Source: Planctomycetota bacterium (GTDB taxonomy: Bacteria > Planctomycetota > Planctomycetia > Gemmatales > Gemmataceae). Taken from it: a stretch of DNA of 63,201 bases. The position numbers were made by a program, and so were the translations under genes. Position 1 is the first letter of the stretch, and every line of letters begins with the position of its first letter. Shown piece by piece: positions 26,222 through 35,136 of the stretch. The notes beneath the pieces are model-generated. The model did not search any database. It was not told the origin of the DNA and saw only the letters and a program-made list of their open reading frames with translations. The stretch covers positions 1-63,201 of the forward strand of contig JAIOPV010000090.1 of the NCBI GenBank assembly GCA_021413735.1. Reading direction: 5' to 3'.

Positions 26222-27781
26222 ATGCCGCGATTCATGTGGTTGGTTGTGGCCGTGTGTTGCCTCGGCTGCGCCCGAAAGCCCGCACTCGAAGTGGTTTGGC
26301 CAACCGCACCAAACCCTGCGCCTCTCGTAGCAGAAGCCGACCCGCTCGTGGGCCTCACGGACAAGTTGCGAGGCTACCCCAAAGCACCCGAAGCCGACCG
26401 GGCAATCGCATTGCTCGATGTGGCGCTCGAAACGGCGTGGTCGCTTCCCGACCCACGTGATCTGCTTTACGCAATCATCTGGAAGCTCGTTGCTGCCGAT
26501 CCCGTCCGGGGGTGCGAGCGTCTTCGCATGGTGTCGGTCAGACTTCAAAAGCTGGACCTTCCCCTACGTGAGTGGGATGGGATCTGGGCGTCGTTCGCTT
26601 GGCAAGTTGCCCCGCACGATCCGCAACTGCGCAACGACATGCTGCGGCTTGCGGTCGCGGAGGGAAAGCGAAAACTTGCCACAGAGGAATTCTGGAAGGC
26701 CCCGCCCGTAAAGCCGGGAGAACTTTGGGATGTTGAACCCCAAGAGTCGCTGAACAGGTCCAGACTTGGCCTCACATTCCGCGTCCGGCTTTGGGAATTG
26801 GTACCAATGTGGGACAGCGATCGCGAGACCGCTCTCAGCTTGTTAGCTCACCTTCTGGCTGATGCGAAAGCAATGGGTGGTTACGGCGGTTGTGTTGGTC
26901 CCACTTACGAGGAAACACTTCACCGAGCGCTCTCGGGTCTGAATCCCGACATCCTGATCACGGTCCTGAGTTTCGAGGAGACTCTCCATCACACTCTTGC
27001 GGCACTCACTCCACCTATGGTGGCCAGGACCATTCGGAGAGAGATCGGTTGGCCCCGTGGACGCGCTGGGTATCTGGCCTGGTTCGCGGAACAACGCTGG
27101 AAGAATGACCTTTACGATTCGTTCACGGAAGCACTCGCACTCGCGGCTTTCGAGTGGGGAGACCAAGGCGCCACGACACTGAAAATTCTCAGCCACCGAG
27201 ATTTTGCTCTCGTCTGGAAGATCAGCGTGCGACATCCCAGAGACGATCGCGGCGAGCCACACCCAAGGCAAGAAATCCTTGGCTATCTTCTCGGCAGATG
27301 GGCATGGCACGATCCTGATGCAGCACTATTTGAAGCGGAACACATACCCGGTGCCGCCCAACAAAACATGATTACGGTGGTCGCGAATGTGTGGGCCTAC
27401 AAGCGGCCCGAGCAGATCGATCGCGCGGTTCTGTGCCTCGATAACTACAACCGGAAGGGGCCAAGCGAACTGGCGTCCGATGAACTCCGTTGGCGGAAGC
27501 AAGGGAATCCATCACGCGACACGCCAGCAACAAGACCAGAGTCAGCTCACAAGTTTCCCTTGCCTGCCGTTGGGCCGTGGGTGCCTCCGGACTACATCCA
27601 GAAGTTACTCGCTGATCCCGGACAAGTTGAAGAGGCGGACCGCGAAATCCACGAATACATTCAAGCACGGAGTCTGACGTGGCCAACAGACCGCTTGATC
27701 GAGATGGCGAACCACATCAAGTCGCCGCGGCGGCTTATTTTGACGCAACTGTCAATTGTTTCGGGACTACTCCGCCGGTGA
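26222..27781 (+). CDS. predicted lipoprotein, unknown function (519 aa)
   Basis: The N-terminus MPRFMWLVVAVCCLGCARK is a short hydrophobic signal ending in a lipobox-like C-L-G-C, so Cys16 is probably lipidated, although the -3 residue is unusual. The mature part is alpha-helical, with Trp/Arg-rich helices and recurring acidic segments suggestive of helical-repeat packing, but I recognise no domain. A GAGGT ribosome-binding site lies upstream. The gene's 3' end overlaps the convergent DUF1464 gene by 15 nt. It follows the CbiX-like gene by 38 nt and may be co-transcribed. Confidence 0.65.
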   Translation: MPRFMWLVVAVCCLGCARKPALEVVWPTAPNPAPLVAEADPLVGLTDKLRGYPKAPEADRAIALLDVALETAWSLPDPRDLLYAIIWKLVAADPVRGCERLRMVSVRLQKLDLPLREWDGIWASFAWQVAPHDPQLRNDMLRLAVAEGKRKLATEEFWKAPPVKPGELWDVEPQESLNRSRLGLTFRVRLWELVPMWDSDRETALSLLAHLLADAKAMGGYGGCVGPTYEETLHRALSGLNPDILITVLSFEETLHHTLAALTPPMVARTIRREIGWPRGRAGYLAWFAEQRWKNDLYDSFTEALALAAFEWGDQGATTLKILSHRDFALVWKISVRHPRDDRGEPHPRQEILGYLLGRWAWHDPDAALFEAEHIPGAAQQNMITVVANVWAYKRPEQIDRAVLCLDNYNRKGPSELASDELRWRKQGNPSRDTPATRPESAHKFPLPAVGPWVPPDYIQKLLADPGQVEEADREIHEYIQARSLTWPTDRLIEMANHIKSPRRLILTQLSIVSGLLRR

Positions 27782-28813
27782 ACAGGGCTCACCAACACCG
27801 AATGCCGTTCGCACTTCGACTGCTCGCGGGTGCGTTAGCCAGTCCAGCGCCGTGCCCGACGCTTCTCGCAGCTTCAGCCAATCGACCACCTTCGCGAACG
27901 CGCCGCCAGCCAGCCCGTTCGCGATGATCGCCGCACCCTGAGCCGCGTGCTTCACCCATGCCCCAGGCAAGTCCCCCGCATAGTGCAGCTTGAAGAAACT
28001 CGTCGGCAACTCACCCAAGCCCTGCTGCACCAAATCCGAATCCGTGCGAAGCAGTCGCCCGCCGTAATAGATGTCCTGCACGCCATGCACGTTTAGCAGT
28101 CCGTACACCGTCTTGGTGAACGCCTCACGAAACGCCGCCTTGCCAATGTCGCGGTCCGGGGCGTCTGCCACGCCGCCACGGAAGAGATCGGCCTTCGTCA
28201 GTGGCGACAGCAGATACGCTGCCTCCCCATCCCACGCACCGCCGCACATCGCGCCCATCATGCCAGACGTGCCGCCGTAGCCGTCAACGATCTGCCGATC
28301 CTTCAGGATGGTGATCGCCGTGAATGCCGAGCCGAACTCGATCACCGCGGCCGGTTCGTCGCGATCGTGCTGAGCCAGTGCCAGCGCCGCGACGCACAAC
28401 TTGTCTGCGGTGCCCATGTCAACTTTGTTGAGTTTGCGATGGATTGGAACCGTCGGAAGGTGAATCACGCCCGGCAGGAACACGACTGGTAACCCCGAAT
28501 CGCGAAAGGCACGCACCATCGCCGAGAAGCCGCCGACGCCATGCGATGTGCCGCGTTCATCGGGGCGAACCAACGACATCAGTTCAAGCTGTGCGTCGGT
28601 GCAATCGGCAGCGCGAACCAGTGGCAAGCCATAGCCCGACGGCCCCGCGATTATGTCGAACGGGCCGTTCTCGCGGAGCCACCGCACGGGAAGCGTTGGA
28701 TCGGCACGCAACTCGTCTGGCTCGAACGATACCTGTGCGATGGCGTGTCGCTCATCGATGGCAAGGATGTCAAGCGAACTGGTTCCAGGGTCACAGCCCG
28801 CGACACGAATCAT
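27767..28813 (-). CDS. DUF1464-family ASKHA protein (predicted small-molecule kinase)
   Basis: The 348-residue protein starts MIRVAGCDPGTSSLDILAID, the phosphate-1 loop of the acetate/sugar kinase-Hsc70-actin fold. It has a second glycine-rich loop (VIEFGSAFTAIT, about 160) and a late YYGGRLLR segment, all features of the DUF1464 family first noted in archaea as possible butyrate kinases. The actual substrate is unknown. It lies in the same stretch as fae and the methylene-H4MPT dehydrogenase remnant. It overlaps the convergent lipoprotein gene by 15 nt and is preceded by a PEP-CTERM gene only 4 nt away. Confidence 0.8.
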   Translation of the reverse strand: MIRVAGCDPGTSSLDILAIDERHAIAQVSFEPDELRADPTLPVRWLRENGPFDIIAGPSGYGLPLVRAADCTDAQLELMSLVRPDERGTSHGVGGFSAMVRAFRDSGLPVVFLPGVIHLPTVPIHRKLNKVDMGTADKLCVAALALAQHDRDEPAAVIEFGSAFTAITILKDRQIVDGYGGTSGMMGAMCGGAWDGEAAYLLSPLTKADLFRGGVADAPDRDIGKAAFREAFTKTVYGLLNVHGVQDIYYGGRLLRTDSDLVQQGLGELPTSFFKLHYAGDLPGAWVKHAAQGAAIIANGLAGGAFAKVVDWLKLREASGTALDWLTHPRAVEVRTAFGVGEPCSPAE

Positions 28814-28817
28814 GTTG

Positions 28818-29459
28818 CTACGCCTTGTTACGCTGCTGACCGATCCGCTGACGCATCACACGAAGCCCAATCGGGAGCAAGGCAATCGCCCCGAGCAGCG
28901 CGCTCGCCGGTTCCGGTGTCGTGATGCCGTGGGGTGGGTCGATGTACAGCTCGAAGTCGGCGAGCGTTCCTCCTTCGTAGGTCGTCACTTGCAGAACGTA
29001 ATCCTTGCCGTCGAGCGTGGCGCTCTGTGTGAACGGCATGTTGAGCCAGAACTGCCCGATCTCAAGGTTGTGGTAGTCGTTGATCCAACTGCCATCGAAG
29101 CGCTTGGTCCACTCATCCCTGGCCGCGCCATCCACCTGAAAGGTTGTGTTCTGGCCCGATGCGGTGTCGGTCACCTTGACTTTGACGCTGAATGTCGTGG
29201 TCGCGTCGTAGGACGTGCCCGACGTGTCTTGTGGCCCCTCTGGGAAAAGGTAGTGGATGTTGCCCACCTCCAGGTTGCCACCAGAGGGGAGACTCAAGTT
29301 ACCGTGTTGGTTGAACGTCAGATCCACTGCTCCCGGAGTTGGATTTCCGGGCGTGACGGTCGTGGTGACTTCGAGATTGAAGTCGATGGGGCCAGCCGTG
29401 GAAATTGCTGGAGTGCCAATCAAAACGAACGTTGTGAGAATCGAGAACCGTAACCGCAT
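28818..29459 (-). CDS. secreted protein with PEP-CTERM sorting signal (213 aa)
   Basis: A signal peptide (MRLRFSILTTFVLIG..., cleavage expected after STA-G) is followed by a Thr/Gly-rich beta region. At the C-terminus TTPEPASALLGAIALLPIG and a basic tail (MRQRIGQQRNK) form the classic PEP-CTERM tripartite sorting signal. Such proteins are processed by exosortase/archaeosortase-type enzymes and exported, often with exopolysaccharide. The ATG at 29459 has GGAG 12 nt upstream and is preferred over the ATG five codons earlier. The stop is 4 nt from the DUF1464 start, so the two form an operon despite unrelated roles. Confidence 0.85.
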   Translation of the reverse strand: MRLRFSILTTFVLIGTPAISTAGPIDFNLEVTTTVTPGNPTPGAVDLTFNQHGNLSLPSGGNLEVGNIHYLFPEGPQDTSGTSYDATTTFSVKVKVTDTASGQNTTFQVDGAARDEWTKRFDGSWINDYHNLEIGQFWLNMPFTQSATLDGKDYVLQVTTYEGGTLADFELYIDPPHGITTPEPASALLGAIALLPIGLRVMRQRIGQQRNKA

Positions 29460-29556
29460 ATTGTGCCGCTCCATGTCAGCTTGGGCGGCGGAAGATATCG
29501 TCGGGTATTGTTGGGCGTCAACCGCGACTGCGATGGCTTCACGCCAATTTCATTTC

Positions 29557-31968
29557 TCATCCCTTCAGGCCACCGAGCAATTTCTGAAGAGCGCTCAACG
29601 CTTGTTCCAATATCTGCGGCGGCGGCACTGGCAACCGTAAGTACGGCTCGCCGGTCTTCTCGTCGGTGCGGATCAACGACGTTGGGGTTCCGCTCGCGGC
29701 AGGCTTGGTGCCATTCACGCTCTTCGGCTGCGTGAACTGCTCGATCAACGCCGTGCCGGCCCGCAGCAGTGACGCCCACGGATCGTTATCCCGCATGGTC
29801 TCTTCCTCGGCCGTGGGCTTCTCCTTGCCCGAGAACTCGCGTTTCGCCTCGGCTGCCTCTTCCTTCTCGGCTGGCACCGGTGGCGGAATCTCTGCTGTCG
29901 TGGCTTCCACCGATTCCATGAACTTCGTCAACCGCGTGCCGCCGAGGTGAATGTCGGTTGAGCCGCCATCGAGAACCCCCGCGAACAGCGACGATTTGAA
30001 CTCCAACACCGATAACATTCCTTCTTCAATGCTGCCCTTCGCGACGACGTTGAGAACCCGCACGGGGTTCCGCTGCCCGAGTCGGTGAACGCGGCCAATC
30101 CGCTGATTCAACACGGCCGGGTTCCACGGCAAATCGACATTCACGACCACCGACGCGAACTGAAGATTCAACCCGACACCGCCCGCGTCCGTGCTGAAGA
30201 AGACACGGCAATCGGGATCGTCGCGGAACTTGTCAACGAGCTTGCCGCGATCACGCCCGGGCACGCCGCCGTGAAACAGAACGTGCCCCCATTTCTTTTT
30301 CTTCGCGGCACGCACAAGCAACTCGTGCATCCGCAGCCATTGACTGAACACGACCGCCTTCGTGCCCGGTTGTTCGAGAGCCTCTTCAAGCAACGTTGCA
30401 ATCTCGCTGGCCTTCACGCCGTGATCGGTTTTCGAGTCGATCAAGTACGACGAATCGCACACCATTCGCATGTTTTGCAGCGAGATCATGAGCCTGCGCT
30501 TGTCAGCTTCCGAGAGGAACTTGAACCGTCGCCACTTGTGAACAATGCGGGCGACTTCTTCCTGGTTCTCGGTGTGAATGTCACGCTGGAACGGCGTCAT
30601 CGGCACGAAGATCGTGCTTTCGATGCGTTCCGGGAGCTGAGCGAGCACTTCATCCTTGCGACGGCGAATCAGCACTGGGGCCAGCGTTTCGCCGAGACGG
30701 TTCAGGTCGCGATAGCCGATCACCTTTCCGACGGCGTCGCGGAGTTGGTGATCGTGCAGCAGGCGGAATGTCGGGCCGAGGCGGTGCGGGTCCACGAACT
30801 GCACGATGGAGATGAGTTCCTCCAGGCGGTTCTCAAGCGGTGTGCCCGTGAGAACGACCGCATACGGCGAACGGATCAGCTTCACACTGCGAGCGGCACG
30901 AGTGGCCCAGTTCTTGATTCGTTGGGCTTCGTCGAGAATGACGAGATCGGGACTCCACGCCGCGATTGCGTCGAGATCAGCGTGAATCGTGTCGTAGTTC
31001 GTGATCTTGAAGAACGGGGCGGGGTCGGCGAAGCCCTCAGCTCGCTTCGGCTTCATCCCTTCGATGACACTCGCCACGCGATTCGTGAACCGCTTGATCT
31101 CGTTCTTCCATTGATGCTTCAAGGACGTCGGGCAGACGATCAGCACTCGCTCGACGCCGAACAGTTTCGCCATGACCTCGGCCGACGCGAGCGCCTGAGC
31201 GGTTTTGCCGAGACCCATCTCGTCGCCGATGAGGCAGCGGCCCGCAGTCGCCGCGAACAGCACGCCCTCGCGCTGGTAGTCGTACAGCGGCACCTTCAGC
31301 ACCGCATCGAGTTCCTTGCTGCGGATGCCCTTCGGAAACGCTTCCTTCACCTTCGAGGCTCGTTCCGTGGCATCCCGCAACTCAGCGAGATATGCCAGCA
31401 CGTCGTCGTGAACCCAGAGATCCGGATCGTACTCCGCGGCGGTCGAAGCAAACTCGTCGAACGTGGGTGCGGCCGTCGGTTTCAGGGTGCCGCTGGCATC
31501 GAAGAACTTCGCGGCGAGCTTCGCAAGCGGTGGATTCGGCTCGGCAGCGGGCCGATAGCAGACCTGCCGACGGCTCCCGTAACGCAGCACAACCTCGGCG
31601 TGCGGTGCCTGGTAGCCGGCCTTCAGCTCGGGTGCTGCTTTTTTCGAGCGTTCCAGTTTCGCGAGCGTGAACTCGATGTGCTTGCAGGTGCCAAGCGTGT
31701 TCGTGGCGAAATCGGGGCAAGTGCAGGCGTTGTCGCCGGGCTGGGTGCCGCGAATGCTGACGCGATACGTGCGATGCGATTCGGGATTGGTGACGAGGAA
31801 GTCGGAATACGCCTGGTTGTCGCCGAGGTTCTTGAGGGTGAACTTCTGTTCGCGGCCGAACTGTCGGCGGAGTTGTGTCTGCCATTCTTCGAGAGGCATT
31901 CCCGCAGGCGGTTGAGTCCGCGAGACCTTCGGTTCGGCGGGTTTTGCTTTCGTGCGTTTCGGAGGCAT
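29557..31968 (-). CDS. SNF2-family helicase/ATPase with SWIM zinc finger (803 aa)
   Basis: A SWIM-type zinc finger lies near the N-terminus (Cys82-x-Cys84 and Cys95-Lys-His97). The SNF2 ATPase core follows: motif I GDEMGLGKTAQ (248-258), motif II DEAQ (346-349), GTPLENRLEE, and in lobe 2 FSTDAGGVGLNLQ and QRIGRVHRLGQ. These are all the residues for ATP hydrolysis. Bacterial SNF2 proteins of this kind act on nucleic acid-protein complexes, such as RNA polymerase recycling or DNA remodelling. The start at 31968 (MPPKRTKAKP) excludes an upstream stretch that is only the long hairpin at 31987-32056. The C-terminal 120 residues after the core are low-complexity and acidic. Confidence 0.9.
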   Translation of the reverse strand: MPPKRTKAKPAEPKVSRTQPPAGMPLEEWQTQLRRQFGREQKFTLKNLGDNQAYSDFLVTNPESHRTYRVSIRGTQPGDNACTCPDFATNTLGTCKHIEFTLAKLERSKKAAPELKAGYQAPHAEVVLRYGSRRQVCYRPAAEPNPPLAKLAAKFFDASGTLKPTAAPTFDEFASTAAEYDPDLWVHDDVLAYLAELRDATERASKVKEAFPKGIRSKELDAVLKVPLYDYQREGVLFAATAGRCLIGDEMGLGKTAQALASAEVMAKLFGVERVLIVCPTSLKHQWKNEIKRFTNRVASVIEGMKPKRAEGFADPAPFFKITNYDTIHADLDAIAAWSPDLVILDEAQRIKNWATRAARSVKLIRSPYAVVLTGTPLENRLEELISIVQFVDPHRLGPTFRLLHDHQLRDAVGKVIGYRDLNRLGETLAPVLIRRRKDEVLAQLPERIESTIFVPMTPFQRDIHTENQEEVARIVHKWRRFKFLSEADKRRLMISLQNMRMVCDSSYLIDSKTDHGVKASEIATLLEEALEQPGTKAVVFSQWLRMHELLVRAAKKKKWGHVLFHGGVPGRDRGKLVDKFRDDPDCRVFFSTDAGGVGLNLQFASVVVNVDLPWNPAVLNQRIGRVHRLGQRNPVRVLNVVAKGSIEEGMLSVLEFKSSLFAGVLDGGSTDIHLGGTRLTKFMESVEATTAEIPPPVPAEKEEAAEAKREFSGKEKPTAEEETMRDNDPWASLLRAGTALIEQFTQPKSVNGTKPAASGTPTSLIRTDEKTGEPYLRLPVPPPQILEQALSALQKLLGGLKG

Positions 31969-31986
31969 AGTGATGTCCGATGTGCC

Positions 31987-32056
31987 GGCGAGCGGCGCAC
32001 CGTCAGGTCGCCGGTAGCGCTGGAAACACCGGCGACCTGACGGTGCGCCGCTCGCC
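31987..32056. repeat. perfect 29-bp hairpin between mtd remnant and SNF2 gene
   Basis: Arms at 31987-32015 and 32028-32056 are perfect inverted repeats of 29 nt (core GCACCGTCAGGTCGCCGG) around a 12-nt loop. The hairpin fills the gap between the stop at 32066 and the SNF2 start at 31968. The upstream-extended frame of the SNF2 gene reads through it, which is why that extension is rejected. Confidence 0.85.
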
Positions 32057-32065
32057 AAAATCCAA

Positions 32066-32825
32066 TTACTGCATCTGAAGTGCGAGTTCGTAAATCTCTT
32101 CGACGTCCAGCACGAGGTTGTTCGCGGTGAACAGCTTCGCGATCGCGGCCTTGTGCAGTTTCATCTTCGCGCCGCCAACCCCAATCGCACCATAACAGAT
32201 CGTACCGCCGTGCTCGGCTCCCGCATCGAACAGATCGACCCGCGATCACGAGCGCTCGCCCATCGAGAGCCGCGGGGCCATCCGCCGACGAACTCACGCC
32301 GACCGCTTCGAGCTTCGCATCGGGAACGTGCGCTCGCACGGCGAAGCACACTTGCTCGGCCTTTTCCTTCTGCCGGGAACCGACGCGCACGTGCCCACCC
32401 GCTTGAGCGAGCAACCGCACGACTCGCTGACCCACCGGACCCGTCGCGCCGAGAACCAGCGACTTCGCCGAAGCGAGATCGACATGCTTCGCAGCAGCAC
32501 GAACAGCAGCAGCAGCGGTCGTGTTCGCGCCGTTGGAGTCGAGCATCACGGACACGCGAAACGGATTCATCGCGGACTTCACAGCCGCGACGAGAGCTTC
32601 CCCCGCCGCGACATCCGAGCCGCCAACGAAGATCGCCGTGCGGTGCAGATCCTTCATGCCGCGAGTGAAGATGCAACCGTGAACGAGTCCCGTGACGTTC
32701 TCCGGCGTGACGCCACCGTAGCTGAAGATGTGTTCCGTGCCTGAATCGACCGCGACAACTCGGTCGAAGACGCTCGGCATGGCGTCGGTGTCGAGTTGAA
32801 CGAGTATGGTGTGCTTATCAGCCAT
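32066..32825 (-). pseudogene. methylene-tetrahydromethanopterin dehydrogenase, internally deleted and frameshifted
   Basis: From the ATG at 32825 the frame reads as the methylene-H4MPT dehydrogenase family for about 195 codons: Mtd N-terminal domain with GGVTPENVTGLVHGCIFTRG, then the Rossmann loop VLGATGPVGQRVVRLLAQAG. At about 32240, after ALVIA, the frame is lost. The family C-terminus resumes in another frame with VDLFDAGAEHGG, CYGAIGVGGAKMKLHKA and LVLDVEEIYELALQMQ, ending at a TAA at 32066-32068. About 35 codons (the region normally containing A-A-G-A-A-G and L-N-A-V-P-P-L-G-I-E) are missing between them. The original frame instead runs on into the SNF2 gene to 31623. Either this is a real inactivating deletion or an assembly error; the enzyme as written cannot work. 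Confidence 0.8.
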
Positions 32826-32840
32826 GATTCACCGGAAATG

Positions 32841-32911
32841 GTTAGCCGCGACCTGAAGGGCAGCGTGACCGATGCGTTTCGGTGACGCTCCTCTTCGAGT
32901 CGCGGCTAAAC
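32841..32911. repeat. stem-loop between fae and mtd remnant
   Basis: An outer stem GTTAGCCGCGAC (from 32841) pairs with GTCGCGGCTAAAC (to 32911), and an inner stem pairs AGCGTGACC with GGTGACGCT with one mismatch. It fills most of the 92-nt gap between the fae stop (32918) and the mtd start (32825). It may be a processing site or attenuator within the C1 operon. Confidence 0.65.
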
Positions 32912-32917
32912 GAAGAA

Positions 32918-33415
32918 TTACTTCGGGCTGAATGGGTGCTTGACCGATTCCTTCTTGCTGAGAATTTCCTGGATCGTCGGCGAACCCTTCATGGCGCTCG
33001 CGATGGCCTGCTTCGTGGCCTCGTAGTTGTACTGGAAGATCTTGGCGTCGTCGGCCGCCTGCCAGTGGATGAACACGCCGCAAACGATGACCAAATCGTC
33101 GGCCTTGCTCGCGGGGATGACGCCAGCCTCGACGCTGTCGGCCACTGCACGGGCGACAGCTGCCTGAGCTGGGCCGAACATCTGAACGGCCTGCTTCGCA
33201 CCCTTGATGGTCACCTTGGTAATCATCACCGTGGCGGGCTTGCAAACCAGATTCGGCGCAATGACTGCGAGCAAGCTGGAGTGCCCTTGCGACTGGGTCG
33301 CCAGTGCGTTGGCGAATGCCACGCCGACGGGACCGGTCTTGTCGCCAATCAAGAGGTCGATGTGAGCGATTTCGTTGCCGTCACCGACCAAAGCTTCGCC
33401 GATAAACATGGACAT
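32918..33415 (-). CDS. fae: formaldehyde-activating enzyme (Fae)
   Basis: This 165-residue protein catalyses condensation of formaldehyde with tetrahydromethanopterin to methylene-H4MPT in the cytoplasm. It matches the Fae family along its length: MFIGEALVGDGNEIAHIDLL with the catalytic His (residue 18, His17 in the usual numbering), GPVGVAFANALA, TVMITKVTIKG, GPAQAAVARAVADSV and the terminal F-I-H-W-x-A-x-D-x-x-K-I-F-x-Y-N-Y motif. Family length is about 170. The start at 33415 has GAGG 5 nt upstream. The next enzyme of the pathway, methylene-H4MPT dehydrogenase, follows immediately but is disrupted. Planctomycetes are known carriers of this pathway. Confidence 0.95.
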   Translation of the reverse strand: MSMFIGEALVGDGNEIAHIDLLIGDKTGPVGVAFANALATQSQGHSSLLAVIAPNLVCKPATVMITKVTIKGAKQAVQMFGPAQAAVARAVADSVEAGVIPASKADDLVIVCGVFIHWQAADDAKIFQYNYEATKQAIASAMKGSPTIQEILSKKESVKHPFSPK

Positions 33416-33517
33416 GGGAGCCTCGTGTGGGAGTGGAGACATTCGGAGTACCGACGGCGTAGATCGTAGCTATACGACACGTTAAGGCAACCGGATTCTC
33501 GAACTCACCACACGGAT

Positions 33518-33537
33518 GCTACGCCGCAAGCGGCAAA
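33518..33537. repeat. short CCGCAAGCGG repeat (half site)
   Basis: GCTACGCCGCAAGCGGCAAA lies directly beyond the DUF1501 stop. It is one arm of the dispersed CCGCAAGCGG family that appears as complete hairpins at 23624 and 43186, and as another single arm at 42157. Confidence 0.6.
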
Positions 33538-33541
33538 ACCT

Positions 33542-34792
33542 TTATCCCAACAGCGCCGCGACAGGGCTTCCCGTACTCAGACGAATTGTTCGGCCAATCG
33601 GGCCACGCAGCGTCTTCTCCCAGTTGATGTCGAGTGCCTTCAAGATCGTTGCGTGGAGATCGGGCACCGAAACGGGGTCTTTTGGCTTCTTCCCGCCTTC
33701 CGGATCGCTCTCGCCCACGACCGTTCCGCCACGAACGCCGCCGCCCGCAATCGCGATCGAGAAGTTGTGAGGCCAGTGATCGCGACCACCTACCGGGTTC
33801 ACGATCGGCGTGCGGCCGAACTCGCCGATGCAAAGCACAATCGTGTCTTTCAGCGTGTCGCGCTTCTTCAGGTCGCGAATCAGTGCGGCGAACGCAGGAT
33901 CGAGGATCGCGACATTCTTCGCACAGAGTTCGTGGTTCTTCGCGTGCGTATCCCAGCCGTCGAGCGTCACTTCCACGCAACGCACACCGACTTCCAGTAG
34001 CCGCCGTGCCGCGAGGCAACCACGCCCAAACGGAGTGTCGCCGTATTCTTTGCGAAGTGCCGCCGACTCCTGTTTCACGTCGAACGCCTTGAGTTGTTCC
34101 GAACTCATCATGCGACGAGCACGGTCCATCGTGTCTTTGTGGCCGAGGTTGCCCATGCGGTTACCGCGACCCTGAGCGAACGCACCCTCAACGACATCGA
34201 GATCCTTCACGCGATCGGCGAACCGCTCTTTGGGCACGTTCGGCGCGACATCGGGCACCTTGTCGGCGGGGTCGTACATCTTGAAGGCGTCGTACTCGGC
34301 ACCGAGAACGCCGCCGCGTGCGGGCCACTGATCGGGGAGAATGCTGACGTGCCTGGGGATCTCGGTTCCGCCGGCTGGCAGATAGTGACACGCGATCGCG
34401 CCGAGCGAAGGGTAGTTCACCGTGGGGTCTGGGCGGTTGCCGGTTTTCAGCGTGTAGGCACCGCGTTCGTGGTCGCCCTCGAAGCTGGTGAGCGACCGCA
34501 CGAGCGCAACGTGTTGCATCTGGTCGGCGAGTTGCTCGAAGCCCACCGCGAGTTGCACGCCTTTCACGGCGGTGTCGCGTGCCAGCGATCCGCGAGCGAT
34601 CTCGGTGCCGGGCTTGGGGTCGAACGTCTCAAGCTGACTTGGCCCGCCGGCCATCCACAGGATAATGACCGACTTCGCGGGAGCCTTTTCGGCTTCAGCG
34701 GACCGGGCCAGGGCGGTGCCAAGCCAACCAAGCCCGGCAGCAGAGAGGAAGTTGCGACGTGTCGCGTGTGGGTTGCAGAGCAGAGGCTGCAT
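33542..34792 (-). CDS. DUF1501 family exported protein (416 aa)
   Basis: The N-terminus has a Tat-like signal: TRRNFLSAAGLGWLGTALA with twin arginines at 12-13. The body matches the DUF1501 (sulfatase/alkaline-phosphatase-like fold) family: IILWMAGGPSQLETFDPKP, a Cys-Val-Glu-Val-T-x-D-G-W-D-T-H motif, GEFGRTP and a final G-R-D-H-W-P segment. The two histidine-bearing motifs look like metal ligands. These proteins are very numerous in planctomycetes, usually paired with a DUF1549/DUF1553 protein as found 2.4 kb downstream in window order. Their substrate is not established. The start at 34792 has GGAGA 8 nt upstream. Confidence 0.9.
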   Translation of the reverse strand: MQPLLCNPHATRRNFLSAAGLGWLGTALARSAEAEKAPAKSVIILWMAGGPSQLETFDPKPGTEIARGSLARDTAVKGVQLAVGFEQLADQMQHVALVRSLTSFEGDHERGAYTLKTGNRPDPTVNYPSLGAIACHYLPAGGTEIPRHVSILPDQWPARGGVLGAEYDAFKMYDPADKVPDVAPNVPKERFADRVKDLDVVEGAFAQGRGNRMGNLGHKDTMDRARRMMSSEQLKAFDVKQESAALRKEYGDTPFGRGCLAARRLLEVGVRCVEVTLDGWDTHAKNHELCAKNVAILDPAFAALIRDLKKRDTLKDTIVLCIGEFGRTPIVNPVGGRDHWPHNFSIAIAGGGVRGGTVVGESDPEGGKKPKDPVSVPDLHATILKALDINWEKTLRGPIGRTIRLSTGSPVAALLG

Positions 34793-35136
34793 AACGTCTC
34801 CGCGGATCGAGTGGTCAACTGCCCGAAGCCGGCACAAGGAGATACCCCGCTGTGCGGCTCTGAGTTTTACCGATCGTTGAAGAAAGGTTGCAATTTGCAT
34901 GGAGATGTCGCTTGCTGCATTGCAAAGTGCATTGGGGCGTGCCGCGATTGTAAGCACACTCGCTTGCAGGCGCGGCAGAAAATCGCCCTCGACACAATTC
35001 CAGATGCCATATTCCCAAGCCGAATGCCTTGAAATCTCCGCACTTTCAACACATCTGCGCAAAGCGCGAACCCAATGGTACGGATGTTGCGATTGGATGA
35101 AGCAGAACCGCACACTCCCTCATCCGAGCCACCGTT
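34793..35136. other. divergent intergenic region, promoters expected
   Basis: The 344-bp gap separates the minus-strand DUF1501 gene from a plus-strand secreted protein gene, so it should hold at least two promoters. It is somewhat richer in A+T than its surroundings. It contains a weak stem (TGCCGCG near 34939 pairing with CGCGGCA near 34973) and the repeated words TTGCAATTTGCA and TGCATTGCAAAG near 34890-34930. No gene is convincing. Confidence 0.4.

Noticed and set aside
30085-32040. 651-codon plus-strand frame opposite the SNF2 gene
   Set aside because: Antisense shadow; the minus strand has all SNF2 motifs.
31623-32065. Tail of the disrupted mtd frame running into the SNF2 gene
   Set aside because: Arg/Ser-rich translation of another gene's sequence; the family C-terminus is in the other frame and stops at 32066.
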